From assembly GCA_037384645.1 (NCBI GenBank), contig JARRNT010000018.1, forward strand, positions 59,726 to 123,725: a stretch of DNA of 64,000 nucleotides, read 5' to 3'. The DNA comes from RI-92 sp037384645 (GTDB lineage: Bacteria; Pseudomonadota; Gammaproteobacteria; UBA6429; Thiohalophilaceae). How positions within the stretch are numbered: position 1 is the first letter of the stretch; each line of letters begins with the position of its first letter. Positions 57,441 through 64,000 of the stretch are shown one piece after another. The notes below the pieces were generated by a model, which searched no databases, was not told where the DNA came from, and worked only from the letters and a program-made list of their open reading frames with translations. The position numbers and the translations under genes are program-made.

Positions 57441-60286
57441 GCGAATTGCCGCGCTTCGCCGTCCCCGGCCACATTCTCAACACAACGCCCGCACAACTCA
57501 GGATGTGTTGCGTCCTTGCCCACGTCTTCACGATGATGCCAGCAGCGAACACATTTGGCATGGCTTGATGCCGATACCGAAATCCAGAGCTCATCGTTAC
57601 TCGACAGGGTATAGTGCTGCGCCTCCTTTGGCGGCTCACCGGCAAGATAAAGCCGCGCGTCCGAGGTGATCAGCACGAAACGCAATTCCTCACCCAGGCG
57701 TTGTAACTGGTCATGGATTTCACGGCCGCAATACAGGCCGACCTCGGCATCGAGATTGCCACCGATTTCACCGGCGACCCGCAGATTTTCCAGTTCCTTT
57801 TTAACGCAATCGCGAACCTCGATGATACGCGTCCAGTACGCCAGGTCCATGCCATGCGGATCCTTCGCCAGCTCCGGGAGTTCGTACCACTCCGAAAGCA
57901 TCACCGACTCGCTACGCTGTCCCGGCAGGTATTTCCAGATCTCCTCGGCGGTAAAACTCAGGATCGGCGCAAGCCAGCGCACCATGGCCTCGGCAATATG
58001 ATAAACCGCGGTCTGGGCGGAACGCCTGGCCACGCTGTTGGTTTGCGTGGTGTACTGCCGGTCCTTGATCACGTCCAGATAAAATGAGCCCATGTCCACG
58101 GCACAGAAGTTGTGTACCTTCTGGTAGATCTGGTGAAATTCATACTTGTCGTAGGCGCGCTTCAGCTCCTGCTGTAACTGCATGGCCCGGGCAATCGCCC
58201 AGCGATCCAGGCTCAACAGCTGGTCAGTCGGCAGCATGTGCTGGGTCGGATCGAAGTCATACAAATTGGACAACAGATAGCGCGAGGTATTGCGGATGCG
58301 CCGGTAGGCATCGGCGATACGCTTGAGGATCTCGTCCGAATAGGTCATCTCGCCACGGTAATCCGTGGCCGCCACCCACAGGCGCAGGATGTCCGCGCCG
58401 AGACTCTTCGCAATCTTTTGCGGTTCCACGCCGTTACCACTGGACTTGGACATCTTGTGGCCCTTTTGATCCACGGTAAAGCCGTGTGTCAGCGCGCCCT
58501 TGTAGGCGCAGGTCCCGGTCATGGCCACCGAGGTCAACAGGGAGGACTGGAACCAGCCGCGATGCTGATCCGAGCCTTCCAGGTACAGGTCCGCCAAGGG
58601 ATAATCCTTGTAACCCTCGCGCTGATTCAGCACGACAAAATGTGTCACCCCTGAATCAAACCAGACATCGAGAATATCGGTGACCTTGTGGTAATCAGCG
58701 GCGTCATCACCGATCAGCTCGCTGGCCTCCAGTTCGTACCAGGCATCCACCCCTTTTTGTTCGATGCGTTGCGCCACCTGTTCCATTAACGCCACGCTGT
58801 CGGGGTGAGGTTCATGGGTCTTATTGTGCACGAACAGGGCAATCGGCACGCCCCAGGTCCGTTGCCGCGAGATACACCAGTCAGGACGGTTCTTCACCAT
58901 GCCTTCAATGCGTGCCTGCCCCCACTCGGGCATCCACTGGGTATTGGCAATCTGGCGCAATGCCGCCTGGCGCAGACCCTGTTGATCCATGCTGATAAAC
59001 CACTGGGGTGTCGCGCGAAAAATGATCGGGGTTTTGTGTCGCCAGCAATGCGGATAACTGTGTTGCAACTTGGTCATGTGGACCAGGGCACCTTTGGCCT
59101 TGAGCACGTCGATGACATCATCATTGGCCTTGAACACGTGTTTACCGGCGAACAGTGGCGTCTCCGGCAGGAACACGCCATCGGGACCCACTGGGTTATC
59201 CACCTTGAGGTGATAACGCAGGCCGGCCACGTAGTCTTCCTGGCCATGGCCCGGCGCGGTATGCACGGCGCCGGTACCCGCATCCAGGGTGACATGATCA
59301 CCCAGGATGATCGGCACTTCGCGTTCATAAAATGGGTGATGTAGCTTCAGATTTTCCAGATCTTCACCCATGCAGGTACCGACTATCTTGTAGGTATCCG
59401 CACCGTAACGTTGCATACAGTCAGGTACCAGTTCGCTGGCAAGTAATAAATATTCACTGCCGGCACCGGCAATGCCTTCGCATTGCACCATGCTGTATTC
59501 CAGTTTGGGATTGAGCGCCACCGCCTGGTTAGCGGGCAAGGTCCAGGGCGTGGTCGTCCAGATCACCACAGCGATCTTCCTGCCGAAGTGTTTGTGATCA
59601 ATGTGGCTGCAGCGTGCCTTCAGCGCTTCCACGTCCATGACTTCAAAGCGGACATCGATCGCCGGTGAGATCTTGTCTTCATATTCGACTTCCGCCTCGG
59701 CCAGGGCCGAACCGCAATCCGAACACCAGTGCACCGGCTTGGCCCCTTTATGCAAATGGCCGTTGGCGACGATATGCGCCAGGGCACGCACGATACCGGC
59801 CTCGAATTTGAAATCCATGGTCAGGTAGGGATTGTCCCAGTCACCGAGCACGCCCAGGCGCTTGAAGTCTTCGCGCTGACCATCCACCTGTTTCTTCGCG
59901 TAGGCACGGCAGGCCTTGCGAAATTCTTCGGCACTGACTTTTTTTCCGGCCTTGCCGACCTTTTTCTCTACCTGCAATTCGATCGGCAGCCCGTGGCAAT
60001 CCCAACCCGGAATATACGGCGCGTCGAAACCGGCCAGGTTGCGCGACTTGACGATGATATCCTTGAGAATCTTGTTGACCGCGTGACCCAGGTGAATGTC
60101 GCCGTTTGCATAGGGTGGGCCGTCATGCAGGACATACAGGGGTTTACCCTGTTTGGCCGCACGCATTTTTTGATACAGGCCCATGTCCTCCCAGCGTTTC
60201 AACTGTTCCGGTTCACGGTTGGCCAGGTTGCCGCGCATGGGAAAGTCGGTCTTGGGCAGATTGAGTGTGTCTTTGTATTCAGCCAC
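57437..60286 (-). CDS. ileS: Isoleucyl-tRNA synthetase
   Basis: A 949-residue class I synthetase. The HIGH motif is in GDIHLGHAVNKILKD near residue 64, KMSKS in GHKMSKSSGNGV near 609, with the editing domain between them (about 185-420). The C-terminal zinc finger has CVRCWHHR near 902 and LCGRC near 932. It charges tRNA-Ile and removes misactivated valine. It lies between ribF and lspA, the common gammaproteobacterial order, and overlaps lspA by four bases. Confidence 0.98.
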   Translation of the reverse strand: MAEYKDTLNLPKTDFPMRGNLANREPEQLKRWEDMGLYQKMRAAKQGKPLYVLHDGPPYANGDIHLGHAVNKILKDIIVKSRNLAGFDAPYIPGWDCHGLPIELQVEKKVGKAGKKVSAEEFRKACRAYAKKQVDGQREDFKRLGVLGDWDNPYLTMDFKFEAGIVRALAHIVANGHLHKGAKPVHWCSDCGSALAEAEVEYEDKISPAIDVRFEVMDVEALKARCSHIDHKHFGRKIAVVIWTTTPWTLPANQAVALNPKLEYSMVQCEGIAGAGSEYLLLASELVPDCMQRYGADTYKIVGTCMGEDLENLKLHHPFYEREVPIILGDHVTLDAGTGAVHTAPGHGQEDYVAGLRYHLKVDNPVGPDGVFLPETPLFAGKHVFKANDDVIDVLKAKGALVHMTKLQHSYPHCWRHKTPIIFRATPQWFISMDQQGLRQAALRQIANTQWMPEWGQARIEGMVKNRPDWCISRQRTWGVPIALFVHNKTHEPHPDSVALMEQVAQRIEQKGVDAWYELEASELIGDDAADYHKVTDILDVWFDSGVTHFVVLNQREGYKDYPLADLYLEGSDQHRGWFQSSLLTSVAMTGTCAYKGALTHGFTVDQKGHKMSKSSGNGVEPQKIAKSLGADILRLWVAATDYRGEMTYSDEILKRIADAYRRIRNTSRYLLSNLYDFDPTQHMLPTDQLLSLDRWAIARAMQLQQELKRAYDKYEFHQIYQKVHNFCAVDMGSFYLDVIKDRQYTTQTNSVARRSAQTAVYHIAEAMVRWLAPILSFTAEEIWKYLPGQRSESVMLSEWYELPELAKDPHGMDLAYWTRIIEVRDCVKKELENLRVAGEIGGNLDAEVGLYCGREIHDQLQRLGEELRFVLITSDARLYLAGEPPKEAQHYTLSSNDELWISVSASSHAKCVRCWHHREDVGKDATHPELCGRCVENVAGDGEARQFA

Positions 60287-60320
60287 GTTTTCTTATTTCC
60301 TTCCAGTTTCAATTCAAAAT

Positions 60321-61292
60321 TCAGGGTGTCCCTGTGGGGTGATGCCTGGCTGGGGTGAAACCGTGCCGCGCCTGAAAATAGCGCTGCGCATCTTCCACGT
60401 CCTTGCCGATCTGGATTTTCAGGGCATCCAGTGTCGTATAACGCACCTCGTCACGCAACTTGTGTAAAAAGCTGACCTGCAGGTGTTCGCCGTAGATGTC
60501 GCGATCAAAATCAAACAGATACACCTCCAGGATCGTGGTCTTGCCATCCACGGTCGGCCGCGTCCCCAGGCTGGCCACCCCCGGCAGGGGTTCGCCCTCG
60601 ATGCCAAACACCTCCACCACGAAGATGCCCTGCAGCGGGGTCGCCTTGCGATGCACGTGGATATTCGCCGTCGGGAAGCCCAGTTTGCGCCCCAGTTTCT
60701 CGCCATGGGCAACACGCCCACTCATGCGGTAACTGCGCCCCAGCAACTGCTCGGCGCCGGCCAGGTCGCCACGGTTCATGGCCTCGCGTACGCGGGTACT
60801 ACTGACCCGTTCTCCTTCAATGGCGAAGGTATGCATGTTGACCACGGCAAAGCCGTGCTCACGCCCGGCCGCCTGCAGCATGGCAAAGTCGCCGACGCGA
60901 CCCTTGCCAAAGCGAAAATCGTCGCCCACGACCAGGTATTTCACCCCCAGCCCATCGACCAGGACCTGGCGGATGAAATCCTCGGCGGGCATTTGCGCCA
61001 GCTTGCGATTGAACGGCAGGCACAACAGGCGATCGATATGAAACCGACGCAGGGCCTCCACCTTCTCGCGCAGACGCGTCAGCCGAGCCGGTGCCTGCTG
61101 CGGGCGAAAATACTCCAGCGGCTGCGGCTCAAAGGTGATCAGCACCGACGGCAGATCGAGACGACCGGCCTCCTCGCCCAGCTGACCAATGACCGCCTGG
61201 TGGCCCAGATGCACACCATCAAAGTTGCCGATGGTCGCCACGCAACCCCGCTGGCTCGGGCGTAAATTGTGTATACCGCGTATTAATTGCAT
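60321..61292 (-). CDS. ribF: Bifunctional riboflavin kinase/FAD synthetase
   Basis: A 323-residue enzyme making FMN and FAD from riboflavin. The adenylyltransferase half (1-185) has GNFDGVHLGHQAVI near residue 23 and VSSTRVREAMNRGD near 163. The kinase half (about 186-305) has GRVAHGEKLGRKLGFPTANI near 192 and GIFVVEVFG. Length is close to E. coli RibF. It precedes ileS by 34 bp and follows murJ with a terminator between, so it may have its own promoter within 61293-61372. Confidence 0.96.
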   Translation of the reverse strand: MQLIRGIHNLRPSQRGCVATIGNFDGVHLGHQAVIGQLGEEAGRLDLPSVLITFEPQPLEYFRPQQAPARLTRLREKVEALRRFHIDRLLCLPFNRKLAQMPAEDFIRQVLVDGLGVKYLVVGDDFRFGKGRVGDFAMLQAAGREHGFAVVNMHTFAIEGERVSSTRVREAMNRGDLAGAEQLLGRSYRMSGRVAHGEKLGRKLGFPTANIHVHRKATPLQGIFVVEVFGIEGEPLPGVASLGTRPTVDGKTTILEVYLFDFDRDIYGEHLQVSFLHKLRDEVRYTTLDALKIQIGKDVEDAQRYFQARHGFTPARHHPTGTP

Positions 61293-61372
61293 GCTGGACT
61301 GTGCTCGCGCGAGCGAACCCGCGATACTGGGGTACCGATAGTCAGAAATGCCATATTATAAGGTGTACCCAG

Positions 61373-61399
61373 AAAAATGCCCTCCCTCATAAGGAAGGC
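61373..61399 (-). terminator. Rho-independent terminator after murJ
   Basis: On the minus strand GCCTTCC and GGAGGGC form a seven-base stem with one mismatch, and ATTTTT follows. It starts 12 bp after the murJ stop codon. Confidence 0.6.
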
Positions 61400-61410
61400 G
61401 TGCACCGGCA

Positions 61411-62979
61411 TCAGTTATGTTGGGCGCGAAACGCCCTAAACCGAAAGCCAAACAGATACAGGCCGGCAAAATAAATCCCGGCACACACCCCCACCCAGAC
61501 CAGCAGCATCAGGGCCCGATGTGCCGCCGACCAGGATAGCCACTGTGGCGTGTCCGGCACGACAAAGATCAGCACCAGCAGCATCAGGACCAATGCCCCG
61601 CCAACCTGCAGCAGGAAGCGGCCCCAGCCCGGCAAATGGCGGTAGACCCCCTGACGCCGCAAGGTCAGAAACAGCAACAGGGCGTTGATATAGGCGGATA
61701 GCGTAGTAGCAATGGCCAGCGCCGTATGCGGCGCCGGGATGTTCAGGCGCAGCCAGGGGATCACCAGGCCGGCGATCAACAGCATGTTGCTGAACATGGC
61801 GATGACGGCAATGCGCACCGGCGTCCGGGTATCCTGGCGCGAGTAAAACCCGGGGGCCAGGACCTTGACCATGATGAAGGCCAGCAGGCCGCTGGCGTAG
61901 GCGAACAGGCTCATCTGCGACATGATCACGTCGTGGCGGCCGAAGGCGCCGTAGTTGAACAGGGTCGTCATCAGCGGCCCGGCCAGCATCACCAGCCCGA
62001 CGCTGGCGGGCAGCGCGATCAGCATGGCCCAGCGGATCCCCCAGTCCAGGGTCTTGGAGAATTCCTGCGGGTTGGTCTGGGCATGCTGCTGGGACAGGCT
62101 GGGCAGGATGACGGTCGAAATCGCGATGCCGAAGACCCCGAGCGGAAACTCCACCAGCCGATCGGAATAGCTCAGCCAGGACACCGAGCCCCCGGGCAGC
62201 ACCACGTAGGCCACTAACAGGTCCACCAGCAGGTTAATCTGGGTGACCATGGAGCCGAGGATGGCCGGGCCCATCAGGCGCATAATACGTTTGACCCCGG
62301 GGTCATTGAAACCCCAGCGCGGCCAGGTCAAAAAGCCCAGCCTGGCCAGGAACGGCAACTGGAAGCCCAGTTGCACCACGCCGGCGGCCAGCACGCCCCA
62401 GGCCAGGGCCAGTACCTGCTCACCCTGGGGCAGGCGTGGGGCCAGCCACAGGGCCGCACTGATCAGGCACAGGTTGAGAAAGACCGGGGTAAACGCCGGG
62501 ACGGCAAAACGCTTGTAGGTATTGAGTACCCCACCAGCCAGCGAGGTCAGGGAAATAAACAGGATATAGGGCAGGGTCAGCACCAGCATCTGCGCAGTGA
62601 GGACTAACTTGTGCTCGTTGCTGACGGCTTTGGGCCCCAGGTGCAGCAGCAGCCAGGGGAATACCACAATACCAATAATGGTTATCGCCAGCACCACCAG
62701 TCCCAGCGTGCCCGCGACCCGGCCGATGAGCGCACGTACTGCCGTATCACCCTGGCGGACCTTATACTCGCCCAGGACCGGGATAAATCCCTGGGAGAAG
62801 GCCCCTTCGGCAAATAAGCGGCGCATGAAATTGGGGATTTTAAAGGCGACGAAAAAGGCATCCAGCGCCGGACTGGCACCGAACACGATGGCAATGATCT
62901 GATCCCGGATCAGGCCAAAGACCCTGGAGACCAGGGTCAGACCGCTAAAGATGCTGGCGGAACGGAGCAGGCCCATCAA
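61411..62979 (-). CDS. murJ: Lipid II flippase MurJ
   Basis: A 522-residue MATE/MVF-type transporter with about fourteen membrane helices, carrying lipid II to the periplasmic face. It opens LLRSASIFSGLTLVSRVFGLIRD, and FVAFKIPNFMRRLFAEGAFSQGFIPVL near 45 is the diagnostic block, with the essential arginines in RRLFAEG. NFMRRLF and later GPAILGSMVTQINLLVD near 235 are conserved. It is divergent from rpsT, as in many proteobacteria. Confidence 0.96.
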   Translation of the reverse strand: MMGLLRSASIFSGLTLVSRVFGLIRDQIIAIVFGASPALDAFFVAFKIPNFMRRLFAEGAFSQGFIPVLGEYKVRQGDTAVRALIGRVAGTLGLVVLAITIIGIVVFPWLLLHLGPKAVSNEHKLVLTAQMLVLTLPYILFISLTSLAGGVLNTYKRFAVPAFTPVFLNLCLISAALWLAPRLPQGEQVLALAWGVLAAGVVQLGFQLPFLARLGFLTWPRWGFNDPGVKRIMRLMGPAILGSMVTQINLLVDLLVAYVVLPGGSVSWLSYSDRLVEFPLGVFGIAISTVILPSLSQQHAQTNPQEFSKTLDWGIRWAMLIALPASVGLVMLAGPLMTTLFNYGAFGRHDVIMSQMSLFAYASGLLAFIMVKVLAPGFYSRQDTRTPVRIAVIAMFSNMLLIAGLVIPWLRLNIPAPHTALAIATTLSAYINALLLFLTLRRQGVYRHLPGWGRFLLQVGGALVLMLLVLIFVVPDTPQWLSWSAAHRALMLLVWVGVCAGIYFAGLYLFGFRFRAFRAQHN

Positions 62980-63183
62980 CCCCTCACCTGCCCTAATAAA
63001 CGGCTAACCCACTGATTTTTTTGTACTTCCATGGCCGCGTATTATGCCTGCAGCGGGTTCAGAAATACATCGCCGGGGCTGGTTGAAAACCACCTGAAAA
63101 CCGGCCGTGGGCGTTGCCTTGACCGGCCAAAACGTCCATAATACGCCGCTTTCGTAAACACCGGTGCCAACAGGAGAATTACC

Positions 63184-63444
63184 TTGGCCAATACAGCACA
63201 ATCCAAGAAGCGCGCCCGCCAGGCAATCAAGCGCAACGAACACAACGTCCCGCTGCGGTCCCGTTTTCGCAGCGCCGTCAAGAAAGTCCTGTCCGCCATC
63301 GCCAGTGGCGACAAAACCGCGGCCCAGGCAGCTTACAAAGATGCGGTCTCCCTGATCGACAAGACCGAAAACAAGGGCCTGATCCACAAGAACAAGGCCG
63401 CCCGGCATAAGTCGCGTCTAAACGCGCGCGTACGTGCCATGTAA
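63184..63444 (+). CDS. rpsT: Ribosomal protein S20
   Basis: An 86-residue basic protein, ANTAQSKKRARQAIKRNEHN at the start and the later HKNKAARHKSRLNARV, clearly S20 of the 30S subunit. It begins with TTG, confirmed by the fixed N-terminus of the family and an AGGAGA ribosome-binding sequence nearby. E. coli rpsT also uses UUG, linked to autoregulation of its translation, so a similar control is likely. It is divergent from murJ and followed by a good terminator. Confidence 0.97.
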   Translation: MANTAQSKKRARQAIKRNEHNVPLRSRFRSAVKKVLSAIASGDKTAAQAAYKDAVSLIDKTENKGLIHKNKAARHKSRLNARVRAM

Positions 63445-63466
63445 GCGAGCACAAACAGCTTTCAAT

Positions 63467-63493
63467 AAAAAACCGGCCGCGTGCCGGTTTTTT
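63467..63493 (+). terminator. Rho-independent terminator after rpsT
   Basis: AAAAAACCGGC (63467-63477) and GCCGGTTTTTT (63483-63493) form a perfect 11-bp stem with five-base loop and the T-run built in, 22 bp after the stop codon. Confidence 0.92.
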
Positions 63494-63941
63494 ATTTTGT
63501 CACTCCAAAAATATTACCTGCAATCGCCCGCGTGTGGATTGAAATGGGTATGCGTAACTTACCCAATGCTCCCGCCACACCGGGCATTAAATACCATTAA
63601 ATCGCGAATCGTGTCGTGTGTTACGGAAAGAAAATATTGAATACCTGGCCCAATACAAAACAGATTTAACGACAAAAAACACAAACCAATTATATTGAGA
63701 TCATTTTCACGATAGATTTATATCCATAGACACTAACACCCGCGCTAATCAATAGCTCAGTAATACCTGGTAATGCCATCGTTCAGTGTGCCCTGATACC
63801 CTACTTTACGGGCTGATTGATTAAAGTCCCGTGCGCCTGGATGGTACGGCCGAGCGCGAGAGGACCGGAAGTCCCCTCGCACCCATCGCCGACTTGTATA
63901 ATCCCGGACTGTGCCGCCTCACCCAACGAAACACGCAGCAC
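63494..63941. other. Intergenic region of about 450 bp
   Basis: Between the rpsT terminator and the gene at the right edge there is no reading frame with convincing codon use. A hairpin GCGAGAGGAC/GTCCCCTCGC (63856-63880, one mismatch) is present without a T-run and may end the minus-strand gene. The first 300 bases are AT-rich and could hold a promoter I cannot define. Confidence 0.4.
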
Positions 63942-64000
63942 TCACTTGAAGCTGATGCCCCAGGCGCGGTACTCACCCGTCTGGCCGCTCACGTTGGTGT
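63942..64000 (-). CDS. C-terminal end of an unidentified protein (partial)
   Basis: At the window edge the minus strand reads TNVSGQTGEYRAWGISFK and a TGA stop at 63942-63944. The ending in alternating aromatic residues recalls a beta-barrel or beta-sandwich protein, but 19 codons do not permit identification. Confidence 0.35.
   Translation of the reverse strand, partial: TNVSGQTGEYRAWGISFK

Overview
The window looks like chromosome from a free-living gammaproteobacterium, possibly close to the Chromatiales or other sulfur-oxidising lineages. This placement is inferred from gene content and order (rpsT/murJ/ribF/ileS/lspA/fkpB/ispH, argA-dam, phoB-phoR-phoU, rppH-ptsP, RNase T, Grx4, ampD-ampE, a class GN sortase system), not from a phylogeny. 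Coding density is high and most genes are housekeeping. I see no insertion sequence, prophage, CRISPR array, rRNA or origin. One tRNA gene (Thr, CGT) is present.

Layout. 1-9.4 kb: pyruvate dehydrogenase E1 genes (pdhA and the start of pdhB), an NTF2-like protein, fumC, a methyltransferase, a SirB2-like membrane protein, pyrC, a TraB/GumN protein, RNase T, Grx4 and an orphan hydantoinase B subunit. 9.6-22.5 kb: sodB, arginine synthesis in two blocks (argD-argF and argE-slp-slp-argA-dam), and between them a phosphate block (phoB-phoR-phoU and a porin, all on the minus strand). PhoB-type 11-bp direct repeats lie in front of phoB and, as a run of five, in front of the porin. 22.5-29.8 kb: an FHA-GAF-HD-GYP protein, a receiver domain lacking its phosphorylation site, an orphan GspE-type ATPase, ptsP and rppH.

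30-46.5 kb: two systems are interleaved. One is cobalamin uptake and salvage: btuC-btuD, a cobalamin riboswitch followed by btuB, tonB, a PduO-type adenosyltransferase, and on the far side btuF and a CobC-like phosphatase. btuB is broken by a stop codon, a frameshift and a probable internal deletion, and a HAD phosphatase gene just before btuC is also broken. The other is a proteobacterial sortase system at 37.9-44.9 kb: class GN sortase, its VIT/von Willebrand target protein, a small unknown protein, a divergent response regulator/histidine kinase pair and an OmpA-type lipoprotein. The kinase carries an extracytoplasmic region that resembles a CBM9/DOMON-type sugar-binding fold. The shared promoter region holds a 10-bp-spaced direct repeat that is a good candidate operator.

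46.5-50.6 kb: a tightly coupled minus-strand operon of two DUF1538 membrane proteins, a P-II-like protein, a CBS protein, a thioredoxin-like protein, then ampD and ampE. This looks like an ion transport system with built-in sensor proteins. 50.7-64 kb: nadC, a large uncharacterised protein with a PilZ-like end, tRNA-Thr, a Fur-family regulator with its own palindromic operator, thiO, the ispH-fkpB-lspA-ileS-ribF-murJ series, rpsT with a TTG start, and the last codons of an unidentified minus-strand gene at the right edge.
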